The notes under the pieces: model-generated
Told to the model about the DNA's origin: nothing
Databases searched by the model: none
Seen by the model: the letters and a program-made list of their open reading frames with translations, nothing else
Assembly: GCF_022814865.1 (NCBI RefSeq)
Contig: NZ_JAKVRD010000005.1
Coordinates: 124,001 to 188,000 of the forward strand
DNA from: Shimia aestuarii
GTDB taxonomy: Bacteria > Pseudomonadota > Alphaproteobacteria > Rhodobacterales > Rhodobacteraceae
Direction: 5' to 3'
DNA: 64,000 nucleotides
Part shown: one piece after another, positions 1-9,666 of the stretch
Position numbering within the stretch: the first letter of the stretch is position 1
How the letters are laid out: each line of letters begins with the position of its first letter
Program-made: the position numbers and the translations under genes

Positions 1-2877
1 AGCATTACTCTGACCTTCGAGGCCGGAACCGACCCGGACGTGGCGCAGGTGCAAGTGCAGAACAAACTGGCACAGGCAACACCGCTGCTGCCCGAAACCG
101 TGCAACGCCTCGGCGTGCAGGTGCAAAAAGCGTCGTCTTCCTTCTTCATGGTGCTGGCGCTGATTTCCGAGGATGGCCGCCTCGACCAAGCCGACCTCTC
201 GGACTATCTCAGCTCGAACCTCGTGGATGAGTTCAGCCGCATCGAAGGCGTGGGCGGCGCACAGGTGTTTGGCGCGCAATACGCCATGCGCATCTGGCTC
301 GACCCTTCAAAGCTCGCCGCCTTCGAGATGACGCCCTCTGATGTCGTGAATGCGGTCTCTGCCCAGAACGCCCAAATTTCCGCCGGCGCTTTTGGCACCC
401 TGCCTGCCCCAAGCGGGCAACAGCTCAACGCAACGATCACTGCGCAATCGCTCCTGTCCACGCCCGAGGACTTCCGTAACATCGTCCTGCGGGCTGAAAC
501 CGATGGCGGTCTTGTGCTCCTGCGGGATGTGGCACGTGTCGAAATCGGTGCTGAAAATTACGCCACCATCGCCCGCTACAACGGTCAGCCCGCCTCGGGC
601 ATGGCGCTCAACCTCGCTTCTGGGGCCAACGCGCTCGATACCGCTGAACGGGTAAAACACCGCATCGAAGAGTATAAGGAATTCTTCCCCGTAGGGGTCT
701 CCTACGTCATCCCCTATGACACCACACCCTTCATCGAGATTTCCATCCACGAAGTGCAAAAGACGCTGTTCGAAGCCATCGGCCTCGTCTTCCTCGTGAT
801 GCTTCTCTTCCTGCAGAACCTCCGTGCGACGCTTATCCCGACGCTCGCCGTGCCGGTCGTGATCCTCGGCACCTTCGCGATCCTGTCGATCACGGGCTTT
901 ACCATCAACACACTGACCATGCTCGCCATGGTGCTCGCCATCGGCCTGCTTGTGGATGACGCCATCGTCGTGGTCGAAAACGTCGAACGCATCATGGAAG
1001 AAGAGGGCCTCTCTCCGCGTGAGGCGACGCGTAAATCCATGGGCCAGATCACCGGTGCCCTGATCGGGATCGCACTCGTTCTGTCCGCGGTCTTCGTGCC
1101 GATGGCCTTCTTCGGTGGCTCCACCGGTGTGATCTATCGCCAGTTCTCGATCACCATCGTCTCGGCCATGGCGCTTTCGGTGCTGGTCGCCCTGACCCTG
1201 ACTCCGGCCCTCTGTGCCACGCTCCTGAAAGCCAAGGATGCCCACCATACGCACCGCGGCCCTCTCGGCTGGTTCAACATCGCCTTCGAAAAGGTGACAG
1301 GCGGGTATGCCGGGACGGTTGGCCACGTGATCCGCCGCCCCTTCCGCGTTCTCGTCCTCTATGCCGCCCTTGGCTATGGCATGGTCTTCCTGTTCAACAA
1401 CACGCCAACGGGTTTTCTCCCCGATGAAGATCAGGGCATTTTGATGACCCTCATCCAAGGCCCGACCGGCGCCTCCGCCGAGCGCACGCTCGACGTGGTG
1501 AAACAGGTCGAATCCCATTTCCACGGAGCCGAAGGAGAGAACGTGGAATCCGCCTTTGGCGTCGTCGGGTTCTCTTTCGCCGGCCAGGGTCAAAACATGG
1601 GCCTCGCCTTCGTGCGCATGAAAGACTGGGACGAACGCCCCTCGCCCGCGCAATCGGTGCAGGCGGTGGCGGGCCGTGCCTTCCCGGCGTTCTCAGCGAT
1701 CCGCGATGCGATGGTGTTCCCCATCGTGCCACCCTCGGTCATCGAACTCGGCAACGTCTCGGGCTTTGACTTCTACCTTCAGGCGCAAGGCGGTCAGACC
1801 CACGAACAGCTCCTGAACGCCCGCAATCAGCTCTTGGGCATGGCAGCACAAAGCCCGCTGATCGGCTCGGCCCGCCCCTCGGGCCTCGAAGATGCCGCAC
1901 AGTTCAAGCTCGATATCGACTGGCGCGCTGCCGGGGCGGTTGGGGTGAGCCCTGCCAATGTCGGCACCACGCTCAACATCGCGTGGGCCGGGGCCTATGT
2001 GAACGACTTCAACGACAATGGCCGCATCAAGCGCGTGTATGTCCAAGGCGAACCCGATAGTCGCGCCACACCCTCGGACCTACAGAAATGGCGCGTCCGC
2101 AACGCCAGTGGCGATCTTGTGCCTTTCGCCAACTTCACCACCGAAAGCTGGGAATACGGCCCCCAAGGTCTGACGCGTTACAACGGTGTGCCCTCGATGC
2201 AGGTCCAGGGCTCGCCCGCGCCCGGCGTTTCGACCGGCGACGCCATCGCCGAAATAGAACGCCTCGTCTCGCAACTCCCGCCCGGCTATAGCGTCGCATG
2301 GACGGGTCTCTCTCTCGAAGAACTGGATTCCGGCGGTTCCGCCCCGATGCTCTATGCGCTCTCGCTGGCCGCGATCTTCCTTTGCCTCGCCGCGCTCTAC
2401 GAAAGCTGGGCCATTCCCTTCTCGGTCATGCTGGCTATGCCGATCGGGGTGCTTGGCACCATGGGCGCGGCCTATTGGTTCGGCTTTGAAAACGGTGTCT
2501 TCTTCCAAGTCGGCCTGCTGACCGTGATCGGCCTCACCGGCAAGAACGCGATCCTAATCGTGGAATTTGCCCGCGAACGGTTCGAAGCAGGGGAAGACCT
2601 CTATACCGCCGTCCGCGAAGCGGCGCGGCAACGCTTCCGCCCGATCATCATGACCTCGCTGGCCTTCTCGCTCGGTGTCGTGCCTCTCGCCCTGTCGAGC
2701 GGCGCGGGCGCGGGTGGGCGCACGGCCGTCGGCTCCGCCGTGCTTGGTGGCACGATCACTGGCACGGTGCTCGGCGTCGTCTTTGTACCGCTCTTCTTCG
2801 TGCTTGTGGCGCGCGTCTTTAGCCGCAAGCGTGTCGCCGCACAGAAAGGCGCCCCGGCGCCCGATACTGCGCACTAA
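1..2877 (+). CDS. RND-family multidrug efflux permease (AcrB/MexB-like), 5' end cut by window edge
   Basis: Inner-membrane proton-driven pump subunit of a tripartite RND exporter that would pass drugs or detergents to a periplasmic adaptor and outer-membrane channel. The frame is open from base 1, giving about 958 residues. Family members are about 1030-1050 aa, so roughly 90 N-terminal residues including TM1 lie outside the window. Visible features are the porter-domain segment VQVQNKLAQATPLLPE, the TM4 motif GLLVDDAIVVVEN with the Asp-Asp proton-relay pair near 955-960, and the TM10 region GLTGKNAILIVEF with its conserved Lys. The C-terminus ends in a short basic tail after TM12. The adaptor gene is presumably upstream, outside the window. 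Substrate is unknown. HAE1-type membership is confident. Confidence 0.93.
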   Translation, partial: SITLTFEAGTDPDVAQVQVQNKLAQATPLLPETVQRLGVQVQKASSSFFMVLALISEDGRLDQADLSDYLSSNLVDEFSRIEGVGGAQVFGAQYAMRIWLDPSKLAAFEMTPSDVVNAVSAQNAQISAGAFGTLPAPSGQQLNATITAQSLLSTPEDFRNIVLRAETDGGLVLLRDVARVEIGAENYATIARYNGQPASGMALNLASGANALDTAERVKHRIEEYKEFFPVGVSYVIPYDTTPFIEISIHEVQKTLFEAIGLVFLVMLLFLQNLRATLIPTLAVPVVILGTFAILSITGFTINTLTMLAMVLAIGLLVDDAIVVVENVERIMEEEGLSPREATRKSMGQITGALIGIALVLSAVFVPMAFFGGSTGVIYRQFSITIVSAMALSVLVALTLTPALCATLLKAKDAHHTHRGPLGWFNIAFEKVTGGYAGTVGHVIRRPFRVLVLYAALGYGMVFLFNNTPTGFLPDEDQGILMTLIQGPTGASAERTLDVVKQVESHFHGAEGENVESAFGVVGFSFAGQGQNMGLAFVRMKDWDERPSPAQSVQAVAGRAFPAFSAIRDAMVFPIVPPSVIELGNVSGFDFYLQAQGGQTHEQLLNARNQLLGMAAQSPLIGSARPSGLEDAAQFKLDIDWRAAGAVGVSPANVGTTLNIAWAGAYVNDFNDNGRIKRVYVQGEPDSRATPSDLQKWRVRNASGDLVPFANFTTESWEYGPQGLTRYNGVPSMQVQGSPAPGVSTGDAIAEIERLVSQLPPGYSVAWTGLSLEELDSGGSAPMLYALSLAAIFLCLAALYESWAIPFSVMLAMPIGVLGTMGAAYWFGFENGVFFQVGLLTVIGLTGKNAILIVEFARERFEAGEDLYTAVREAARQRFRPIIMTSLAFSLGVVPLALSSGAGAGGRTAVGSAVLGGTITGTVLGVVFVPLFFVLVARVFSRKRVAAQKGAPAPDTAH

Positions 2878-2886
2878 ACTGGTCTC

Positions 2887-2910
2887 GGCGCGCGGCTCAT
2901 GGCGCGCGCC
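2887..2910 (+). terminator. GC-rich stem-loop after the RND gene
   Basis: GGCGCGC (2887-2893) pairs with GCGCGCC (2904-2910). An outer GGTCTC (2881-2886) can also pair with GAGACC (2937-2942). No U-tract follows, so intrinsic termination is uncertain. The hairpin may simply mark the 3' end of the efflux transcript. Confidence 0.3.
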
Positions 2911-2982
2911 CGGTCTACGCATTGCCAAACGGCTCTGAGACCCCCATCTTTCCTCCTGACACTGCACCCGGAGGAAATCCCC

Positions 2983-4041
2983 ATGCTCGATATCGACCGT
3001 TCCGCGCCCGTGATGGTCACAGGCGCGACAGGCTATGTTGCGGGCTGGATCGTCAAAGCCCTGCTCGACGCAGGCCTGACCGTTCATGCCCCCGTCCGTG
3101 ATCCTGCCAAGACCGAAAAGACCGCCCACCTGACCGCACTGGCCGAAGCCGCGCCCGGCGAAATCCGCTTCTTCAAAGCCGACCTGCTAGAGCCCGGTTC
3201 CTATGGCGAAGCGATGCAGGGGTGTTCCGTGGTGTTTCACACCGCCTCGCCTTTTATCGTGAACGTCAAAGACCCCCAGCGCGACCTGATCGACCCCGCC
3301 GTCAAAGGCACGCGAAACGTCCTCGAAGAAGCCAACCGCACCGAGAGCGTGCGCCGCGTTGTCCTGACAAGCTCCTGCGCCGCGATCTATACCGATGCCA
3401 TCGATTGCGCCTCTGCGCCCGGAGGGATGCTGACGGAAGACGTCTGGAACACCACGGCTTCACTCGACTATCAGCCCTACTCCTACTCCAAGACACTGGC
3501 CGAGAAAGAAGGCTGGACCATCGCGGCAGAGCAGGACCGTTGGGATCTTGTCGTCATCAACCCGTCTCTCGTGCTTGGCCCTGCGATCAACGACCTGCCC
3601 ACTTCCGAAAGCTTCCGCATCATCAAGATGCTTGGCGACGGCACCATGAAGGCGGGCGCCCCCAAGCTCGGGCTTGGCGTGGTCGACGTGCGTGACCTCG
3701 CCCAAGCGCATCTCGCCGCCGCCTTCACCCCCAAAGCCGAAGGCCGCCATATCACTTCAGGCCACGGCACCAACACGTTCGAGATCGCCACACTGCTTCA
3801 GGACAAGTTCGGCGCGGATTATCCGCTCCCCAAGCGCCCCCTGCCGAAATGGCTCTTCTGGCTGCTCGCCCCGACCGCGGGCGTGGAACGCAAGTTCGTC
3901 TCCCGCAATGCCAACATTGTCTGGAAGGCGGACAATTCCAAGGGACGCACCGCGCTCGGCCTGACCTATCGGCCGCTGAAGGAAACCGTCGAAGACATGT
4001 TCGCTCAAATGGTCGAACGCGGCGCCTTCACGAAAAGCTGA
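2983..4041 (+). CDS. NAD(P)-dependent epimerase/dihydroflavonol-4-reductase-like extended SDR
   Basis: A 352-aa extended short-chain dehydrogenase, probably cytosolic, reducing a ketone or aldehyde with NAD(P)H. The substrate is not evident. The N-terminal Rossmann fingerprint [11 protein letters not shown] is followed by [10 protein letters not shown], a basic stretch often seen in NADPH-using members. The catalytic YxxxK is in [13 protein letters not shown], with an upstream serine in [10 protein letters not shown]. The start is the ATG at 2983, preceded by a strong GGAGG at 2970-2974; an upstream in-frame ATG at 2899 lacks a ribosome binding site. It sits between the RND gene and copA without an obvious functional link. 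DFR/cinnamoyl-CoA-reductase-like proteins are the closest family I recognise. Confidence 0.85.
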   Translation: MLDIDRSAPVMVTGATGYVAGWIVKALLDAGLTVHAPVRDPAKTEKTAHLTALAEAAPGEIRFFKADLLEPGSYGEAMQGCSVVFHTASPFIVNVKDPQRDLIDPAVKGTRNVLEEANRTESVRRVVLTSSCAAIYTDAIDCASAPGGMLTEDVWNTTASLDYQPYSYSKTLAEKEGWTIAAEQDRWDLVVINPSLVLGPAINDLPTSESFRIIKMLGDGTMKAGAPKLGLGVVDVRDLAQAHLAAAFTPKAEGRHITSGHGTNTFEIATLLQDKFGADYPLPKRPLPKWLFWLLAPTAGVERKFVSRNANIVWKADNSKGRTALGLTYRPLKETVEDMFAQMVERGAFTKS

Positions 4042-4056
4042 TACATTTTCCGCGAT

Positions 4057-4075
4057 CCTTCCAGTCGCTGGAAGG
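4057..4075. promoter_or_regulatory. CueR-type palindrome 1 upstream of copA
   Basis: A perfect 8-3-8 palindrome, CCTTCCAG-TCG-CTGGAAGG, starting 15 bp after the SDR stop codon. It closely resembles the operator between the -35 and -10 boxes of CueR-controlled copper-efflux promoters (CCTTCC...GGAAGG). cueR itself is downstream of copA, which supports the assignment. Good -35 and -10 boxes are not obvious here. Confidence 0.75.
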
Positions 4076-4090
4076 GTTGCGGGCCTCCAT

Positions 4091-4109
4091 CCTTCCAAAT
4101 ACTGGAGGG
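4091..4109. promoter_or_regulatory. CueR-type palindrome 2 upstream of copA
   Basis: CCTTCCA-AATAC-TGGAGGG is a second, imperfect copy of the CCTTCC...GGAAGG operator. Its centre is 34 bp downstream of the first and it lies 37 bp before the copA ATG. Being nearer the gene, this copy may be the promoter-proximal operator. Confidence 0.55.
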
Positions 4110-4145
4110 TTGTCGCGCGCCGTTCGCGCGTTCAGGAGGCATGTC

Positions 4146-6611
4146 ATGACCACGCTACGCTTTGAGATCGACGGAATGAGCTGTGCCGGATGCGCCGGAC
4201 GGGCTGAACGCGCGCTTCAGGCCATGCCGGGACAGACTTCCGCTGCGGTGAACCTCGCCAACACGATGGGGACCGTCGACCTTGATGGTGCAAAGGCCGC
4301 TGACATCCGCGAGACCCTGAAGAGCGCAGGCTACCCGGCCCGCGAAGAGAACATCACGCTCGATATCTCCGACATGAGCTGTGCCTCCTGCGCCGCACGG
4401 GTCGAGGCCGCACTACAAGAGGTGCCCGGCGTTCTCGAAGCATCAGTCAATCTCGCCTCCGAAACCGCCCAGGTACAGGTGCTGCGTCGGTCCGTCGCTG
4501 CGACCGACCTCGCCGCTGCCGTGCGCGCCGCAGGCTACACCGCGACACCCCGCACGGACGAAACCACCCGCGACGCCGGGGCCGAGGAAGCTGCGAAAGT
4601 CGACGATGCCCGCCGCATCGCCCTGATCTCCGCCCTCCTGACCCTACCGGTTTTCCTGATCGAAATGGGCGGCCACGCGATCCCCGCCCTGCATCACTGG
4701 ATCATGGCCAATATCGGCCAGAGCCAATCCTGGCTCCTGCAATTCGTGCTGACGAGCCTTGTCCTGATCTGGCCCGGCCGCGGCTTCTTCCTGAAAGGCA
4801 TCCCGCTTCTCTTGCGCCGCAGCCCCGACATGAACTCCCTCGTCGCCATGGGCGCCTCTTCCGCATGGGGCTATTCGACCGTTGCGCTTTTCGCACCTGC
4901 GATCCTGCCGCCTGGCGCACGCTATGTGTATTTCGAGGCCGCCGCCGTCATCGTCACACTGATCCTCGTCGGACGCTGGTTCGAAACCCGCGCCAAGGGC
5001 CGCACAGGCGGCGCGATCCGCAAGCTGGCTCGTCTCAAGGCCGATACCGCCCGCGTTGAACGCGACGGCAAGGTCACCGAGGTTCCCGTCGATAGCGTCA
5101 CTGTTGGCGATCTCCTGCATCTGCGCCCCGGCGAACGTCTCGCCGTCGATGGCACGGTCGATTCCGGCGAGAGCTATGTCGACGAAAGCATGATCACGGG
5201 CGAACCGCTCCCCGTTGCGAAAGCCAAAGGCGACACCGTGGTCGCCGGGACGATCAATGGCGACGGCGCCCTGATCTACCGCGCCACGGGCGTTGGAAGT
5301 GACACCATGCTCGCCCGGATCATCACGATGGTGGAACGTGCCCAGGGCGCGAAACTCCCGGTGCAGGCGTTGGCGGATCGCGTGGTGCTGATCTTCGTGC
5401 CTGCGGTGATCCTTGTTGCTGCGCTCGCGCTGTCGGGTTGGCTCGCCTTTGGACCGGACCCGCGCCTGCCGCACGCCCTCGTCGCCGCCGTCTCGGTGCT
5501 CATCATCGCCTGCCCCTGCGCCATGGGCCTCGCCACGCCAACCTCAATCATGGTCGGCACCGGGCGCGCCGCCGAACTCGGCGTGCTTTTCCGCAAGGGC
5601 GAAGCGCTGCAAAGGCTCGAAACCCTCTCGGTTGTCGCGTTCGACAAGACCGGAACCCTGACCGAAGGCCGCCCCACACTGGCAACCCTGTCCCCCTGCA
5701 CCGACATTGCGCCGGACACCCTCCTGCGCCTTGTCGCCGCTGCCGAGGCCCCTTCGGAGCACCCAATCGCACGCGCCATCACCGCCGCCGCCAACGAACA
5801 AGGGCTTACCCTGCCCAAAGCCGAAGGGTTCTTGGCCATTGGCGGCTTTGGCATCCGCGCCACGGTCGAGGAAAAGACTGTCCTCATCGGGGCCGCCCGC
5901 CTCATGACGCGCGAAGGGATCGACGCTGCCCCCCTCGCAGACGATGCCGAAGCACTGGCCGCGCGCGGCGAGACCCCCTTCTATGTCGCCATCGACGGCA
6001 CCCTTGCAGGGTTGATCTCTGTCGCCGATCCGATCCGCCCAACCGCCCGCGCCGTCGTCAATCGCCTCAAGGCCATGGGCAAGTCTGTCGCCATGATCAC
6101 CGGCGACAGCAGCACCACAGCCTGCGCCATCGCCGCCGATCTTGGCATCGACCATGTTGCGTCCGAAGTCCTCCCCGAGGGTAAAGCCGCCGAAGTCGAG
6201 GCTCTGCGCGCAGCACACGGCCCGATCGCTTTCGTCGGAGACGGGATCAACGACGCCCCCGCCCTCGCAAGCGCCGACACCGGGATCGCCATCGGCACGG
6301 GCACCGATATTGCCATCGAAAGCGCCGATGTCGTCCTCATCGGACCGGACCTCTCGGGCGTCGTCACGGCCATTGACCTGTCGCACCGCACCATGCGCAA
6401 TATCCGCCAGAATCTGTTCTGGGCCTTTGCCTATAACATCGCGCTGATCCCGGTCGCGGCGGGCCTCTTCTACCCCCTGCTTGGCTGGCAGCTCTCGCCG
6501 ATGCTCGGTGCCGGGGCTATGGCCCTCTCCTCTATCTTCGTGCTATCCAATGCTTTGCGGCTGCGGCGAGTCTCTCCGTCCGCGATCTCGCCAGCACGCG
6601 AGGAGGTATAG
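4146..6611 (+). CDS. copA: Copper-exporting P1B-type ATPase CopA
   Basis: Pumps Cu(I) from cytosol to periplasm using ATP. The 821-aa product has two N-terminal HMA domains, each with a Cu-binding CxxC (MSCAGC at Cys13/16 and MSCASC at Cys79/82). These are followed by the transmembrane region with the CPC metal site (residues 456-458), the phosphorylated DKTGTLTEG (Asp500) and the hinge [10 protein letters not shown] (698-707). CPC plus HMA domains indicates monovalent copper (or silver) rather than zinc. The ATG at 4146 was chosen because AGGAGG lies 6 bases upstream; an out-of-frame ATG precedes it at 4141. The gene ends one base before cueR, whose ribosome binding site lies inside the copA 3' end, so the two are co-transcribed behind the paired CueR-type palindromes. 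Confidence 0.95.
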   Translation: MTTLRFEIDGMSCAGCAGRAERALQAMPGQTSAAVNLANTMGTVDLDGAKAADIRETLKSAGYPAREENITLDISDMSCASCAARVEAALQEVPGVLEASVNLASETAQVQVLRRSVAATDLAAAVRAAGYTATPRTDETTRDAGAEEAAKVDDARRIALISALLTLPVFLIEMGGHAIPALHHWIMANIGQSQSWLLQFVLTSLVLIWPGRGFFLKGIPLLLRRSPDMNSLVAMGASSAWGYSTVALFAPAILPPGARYVYFEAAAVIVTLILVGRWFETRAKGRTGGAIRKLARLKADTARVERDGKVTEVPVDSVTVGDLLHLRPGERLAVDGTVDSGESYVDESMITGEPLPVAKAKGDTVVAGTINGDGALIYRATGVGSDTMLARIITMVERAQGAKLPVQALADRVVLIFVPAVILVAALALSGWLAFGPDPRLPHALVAAVSVLIIACPCAMGLATPTSIMVGTGRAAELGVLFRKGEALQRLETLSVVAFDKTGTLTEGRPTLATLSPCTDIAPDTLLRLVAAAEAPSEHPIARAITAAANEQGLTLPKAEGFLAIGGFGIRATVEEKTVLIGAARLMTREGIDAAPLADDAEALAARGETPFYVAIDGTLAGLISVADPIRPTARAVVNRLKAMGKSVAMITGDSSTTACAIAADLGIDHVASEVLPEGKAAEVEALRAAHGPIAFVGDGINDAPALASADTGIAIGTGTDIAIESADVVLIGPDLSGVVTAIDLSHRTMRNIRQNLFWAFAYNIALIPVAAGLFYPLLGWQLSPMLGAGAMALSSIFVLSNALRLRRVSPSAISPAREEV

Positions 6612-6612
6612 T

Positions 6613-7005
6613 ATGAATATCGGAGAAATTTCCAAACGATCCGGCGTCCCGGCCAAGACAATCCGCTACTACGAGGATATTGGCCTGATCCAACCGGAAC
6701 GTACTCCGAACGGGTATCGTGTCTTTTCGGAAACGGATCTACACCGTCTCTCCTTCCTTGGACGCGCGCGAAAACTCGGCTTTTCGATCGAAGACTGCCG
6801 GGCCCTCATTCGTCTCTACGAGGACGAGGCCCGCGCCAGTGCAGAGGTCAAGGATTTGGCCATGAACCATCTCGGTCGGGTCGAAGAGAAAATCGCGCAA
6901 CTTCAACACATGCGAAATTCCCTGGTCGAAGTGATCGAGGATTGCGCCGGGGATCATAGCCCGGACTGCGCCATTCTCGACCGTCTCGCCGGGCGTATGC
7001 TCTAG
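6613..7005 (+). CDS. cueR: MerR-family copper sensor CueR
   Basis: A 130-aa MerR regulator. The N-terminal winged HTH (MNIGEISKRSGVPAKTIRYY) is followed by a coiled-coil dimerisation helix. The C-terminal metal loop runs from Cys111 to Cys119 with internal GDHSPD, matching the Cx7C loop by which CueR binds one Cu(I). It is expected to distort the spaced copA promoter and activate it when Cu(I) is bound. The gene is directly coupled to copA (1-bp gap, AGGAGG at 6601-6606). The sensor is therefore made from the operon it appears to control, unless an internal promoter exists, which suggests positive feedback. Confidence 0.92.
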   Translation: MNIGEISKRSGVPAKTIRYYEDIGLIQPERTPNGYRVFSETDLHRLSFLGRARKLGFSIEDCRALIRLYEDEARASAEVKDLAMNHLGRVEEKIAQLQHMRNSLVEVIEDCAGDHSPDCAILDRLAGRML

Positions 7006-7046
7006 AAGGACTGGACGCCGGGCCGCGGGGCCTTACTTTGCCGGTC

Positions 7047-8447
7047 ATGACTGTTTCGATCCATTGGTTTCGCCGTGATCTGCGGCTGTCCGACAACCCC
7101 GCCCTGTCCTACGCCGCCAAGCGCGGCGCGCTTCTACCTGTCTACATATTGGAAGAGGCCGATGCCCCCGGCGGGGCGACCCGTGCTTGGCTGCACCGGT
7201 CTCTTGAAGCCTTGAACGCAGCGCTGACTGGGGCGCTGCACGTCTACAGGGGCGACCCTGCCGAGATCCTGCCCCGCCTTGCCGAAACCCACGGCGCCGA
7301 GACCCTGACATGGAACCGCCGCTATGACGCCCGCGGCATGGACTGCGATACAGCGCTCAAGACCGAGCTGCGCACCCGTGGTCTCAATGTGCATTCCGCG
7401 AACGGAGCCCTCCTGTGGGAACCAATGGATGTGAACAAGGCTGATGGCACACCCTATCGCGTATTCTCGCCCTTCTTCCGCAAAGGCTGTGCCGCCGCCG
7501 CACCACCGCGCGAGCCGCTTCCTGCGCCGTCGATTGCCTTGCTCGATGTCCCGAATGACACCGCCCTTGATGATCTCGCCCTGCGCCCGACACCGGCTTG
7601 GGATGAAGACGTGCTCGCGGATTGGACGCCCGGCGAAGCAGGCGCAACGGCCCGCCTTGAGGCCTTTCTCGAAGAGGGCCTTTCCGGCTACAAAGAGGGG
7701 CGCGACATACCATCCGCGCCACATGTCTCGCGCCTCTCACCACACCTCGCCTTCGGGGAAATCTCACCCAATACGGTATGGTATGGCGCCAAGGCACAAC
7801 CCGCCTCCCGCGATCGCGATCATTTCCTGTCGGAACTCGGCTGGCGCGAATTCTCCTACAACCTCCTGTTCCATAACCCGGACATGGATTGGCAGAACCT
7901 CAACCGCAAATTCGATGGCTTCCCCTGGCGCGATGCCCCCGACCTCCTGACCGCATGGCAAAAGGGCCAGACCGGCATCCCCATCGTCGATGCCGGGATG
8001 CGAGAGCTTTGGCAAACCGGCTACATGCACAACCGCGTGCGGATGATCGTGGCCTCTTTCCTCGTCAAGAATTTGCGCGTGCATTGGCGCCACGGCCTCG
8101 CTTGGTTCCACGACACGCTCTTTGACGCCGATCCCGCCAACAACCCGGCAAGCTGGCAATGGGTGGCCGGATCAGGGGCCGATGCTGCACCCTATTTCCG
8201 TATCTTCAACCCGGTGACACAATCGGCAAAGTTCGATGCCGAAGGTGCCTACCTGCGCCGCTATGTGCCGGAACTCGCCCGCCTCCCCGACAAGCATCTC
8301 CATGCCCCGTGGGAGGCCCCAGCCGAGGTTCTGCGCGGGGCGGGAATCGTTCTTGGCACGGACTATCCCCACCCGATCGCCGACCTGCGCGAGTCGCGGC
8401 AAGGCGCGCTTTCGGCCTATGACCAGATCAAAGGCAGCCCAAGCTGA
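7047..8447 (+). CDS. phrB: Deoxyribodipyrimidine photolyase
   Basis: Light-driven repair of cyclobutane pyrimidine dimers using FADH- and an antenna cofactor. The 466-aa protein begins with HWFRRDLRLSDNPAL, the start of the N-terminal antenna-binding domain. It carries the FAD-domain signatures RLSPHLAFGEIS, ELGWREFSYN, GIPIVDAGMREL and NRVRMIVASFLVKNL. The electron-transfer and FAD-binding block NPASWQWVAGSGADAAPYFRIFNP is intact. The ATG at 7047 gives the usual N-terminus; an in-frame TTG three codons upstream is possible. It follows cueR by 41 bp on the same strand, so read-through is possible, though a functional tie to copper is not evident. A class I bacterial CPD photolyase is more likely than a cryptochrome. 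Confidence 0.93.
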   Translation: MTVSIHWFRRDLRLSDNPALSYAAKRGALLPVYILEEADAPGGATRAWLHRSLEALNAALTGALHVYRGDPAEILPRLAETHGAETLTWNRRYDARGMDCDTALKTELRTRGLNVHSANGALLWEPMDVNKADGTPYRVFSPFFRKGCAAAAPPREPLPAPSIALLDVPNDTALDDLALRPTPAWDEDVLADWTPGEAGATARLEAFLEEGLSGYKEGRDIPSAPHVSRLSPHLAFGEISPNTVWYGAKAQPASRDRDHFLSELGWREFSYNLLFHNPDMDWQNLNRKFDGFPWRDAPDLLTAWQKGQTGIPIVDAGMRELWQTGYMHNRVRMIVASFLVKNLRVHWRHGLAWFHDTLFDADPANNPASWQWVAGSGADAAPYFRIFNPVTQSAKFDAEGAYLRRYVPELARLPDKHLHAPWEAPAEVLRGAGIVLGTDYPHPIADLRESRQGALSAYDQIKGSPS

Positions 8448-8451
8448 CGCG

Positions 8452-8497
8452 GCGTTATCGCTACCACGCGGGAACCGGCCAATCTTTATCGCTAACA
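8452..8497. promoter_or_regulatory. Pair of LacI-type (CceR-like) operators upstream of gap
   Basis: Two near-palindromes with a central CG: GTTATCGCTACC (8454-8465) and TTTATCGCTAACA (8485-8497). Their centres are 31 bp apart, about three helical turns. They match the TGTTA..CG..TAACA style of operator that I recall for CceR, the LacI-family regulator of central carbon metabolism in Rhodobacterales. The gene immediately downstream encodes a GAPDH, a plausible member of that regulon. Assignment to CceR is from memory and inference. Confidence 0.5.
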
Positions 8498-8581
8498 CCA
8501 TGATTGGCTGCCAAAAGCCCCCTTTCGTCATGGGAGGGAGCCGTCTATACCCCGCCTGAATTCAGGACGAAGGGATACCTC

Positions 8582-9580
8582 ATGACCGTGACTGTTGGCA
8601 TCAACGGGTTTGGCCGCATTGGCCGCTGCACCCTCATGCACATCGCCGAAAGCGCCCGCGACGACGTGAAGGTCGTCAAGGTGAACGCCACCGGCCCGCT
8701 CGAGACCGCAGCACACCTGATCCGCTACGACTCTGTGCATGGCCGCTTCCGCAACGAAGTCAAGATCGGCGACGGCATGATGGATCTCGGCGCAGGCGAG
8801 ATGGAGATGTTCTCGACCTATGACATGGACGAACTGGACTGGTCCGGCGTCGACGTGGTCATGGAATGCACCGGCAAGTTCAATGACGGCGACAAAGCCA
8901 AGGCCCACCTCGACCGCGGTGCCAAGAAAGTGCTTCTGTCCGCTCCCGGCAAGAATGTCGACAAGACCATCGTCTTCGGTGTCAACGACGAGATGCTCGA
9001 AGCCTCGGACACGATGATCTCCAACGGCTCCTGCACCACCAACTGCCTCGCGCCGGTGGCCAAGGTTCTGCACAACGCTTTCGGCATTGAATCGGGCATC
9101 ATGACCACGATCCACGCCTATACCGGCGACCAACCGACCCTCGACCGTCGCCACAAGGATCTCTACCGCGCCCGTGCCGCCGCCATGTCGATGATCCCGA
9201 CATCCACCGGCGCCGCCAAGGCGCTTGGCGAAGTCCTTCCCGATCTCAAGGGCAAACTCGACGGCTCTGCCGTGCGTGTGCCGACGCCGAATGTCTCCGC
9301 CGTGGACCTGACCTTCGTGGCACAAAAAGACGTGACCGAGGCGGACGTGAACGCTGTCATGGCCGAAGCCGCCGCCGGCGCCATGAAAGGCGTCCTCGGT
9401 TACACCGAAGAGAAACTCGTCTCCGTCGATTTCAACCACACCAGCGAAAGCTCGACCTTTGCCGCCGACCAAACCAAGGTCATCGGCGGCCGCCTCGTGC
9501 GCGTGCTGGCATGGTATGACAACGAATGGGGCTTCTCCTGCCGCATGGCCGACGTGGCCCAGAAGATGGGCTCCATGTAA
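8582..9580 (+). CDS. gap: Type I glyceraldehyde-3-phosphate dehydrogenase (possibly GapB-like)
   Basis: Interconverts glyceraldehyde-3-phosphate and 1,3-bisphosphoglycerate. The 332-aa length is normal. It has the Rossmann start GINGFGRIGR, the catalytic Cys151 in SNGSCTTNC and the conserved C-terminal WYDNEWGFSCRM. After the second beta strand it reads VVKVNATGPL, where NAD-specific glycolytic enzymes have an Asp (typically AIND). Loss of that Asp is seen in NADP-tolerant, gluconeogenic GapB-type enzymes, so a gluconeogenic role is possible. The start is the ATG at 8582, after two LacI-type operators. A long hairpin and a 47-aa membrane protein follow. Confidence 0.92.
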   Translation: MTVTVGINGFGRIGRCTLMHIAESARDDVKVVKVNATGPLETAAHLIRYDSVHGRFRNEVKIGDGMMDLGAGEMEMFSTYDMDELDWSGVDVVMECTGKFNDGDKAKAHLDRGAKKVLLSAPGKNVDKTIVFGVNDEMLEASDTMISNGSCTTNCLAPVAKVLHNAFGIESGIMTTIHAYTGDQPTLDRRHKDLYRARAAAMSMIPTSTGAAKALGEVLPDLKGKLDGSAVRVPTPNVSAVDLTFVAQKDVTEADVNAVMAEAAAGAMKGVLGYTEEKLVSVDFNHTSESSTFAADQTKVIGGRLVRVLAWYDNEWGFSCRMADVAQKMGSM

Positions 9581-9603
9581 GCCTAGGCAATCGCCTGCAA
9601 AAC

Positions 9604-9660
9604 TTGCGCCTCCGGGCGGTCTGAGGCATACCTTTGCCCAAGGACCACCCGGAGGCGCAA
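9604..9660 (+). other. Long stem-loop after gap that buries the SD of the next small gene
   Basis: TTGCGCCTCCGGGCGGT (9604-9620) and ACCACCCGGAGGCGCAA (9644-9660) form a 17-bp stem with one mismatch and a 23-nt loop. The right arm contains GGAGG (9651-9655), the only Shine-Dalgarno candidate for the small gene starting at 9667. No U-tract follows. It could end or stabilise gap mRNA, or gate translation of the small protein. Confidence 0.7.
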
Positions 9661-9666
9661 TTCGTT

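Noticed and set aside
307-1653. 448-codon open frame on the minus strand inside the RND pump gene
   Set aside because: Antisense shadow of high-GC coding sequence: Glu/His/Gly/Arg-rich, no domain, no SD, and it lies wholly within a well-recognised gene.
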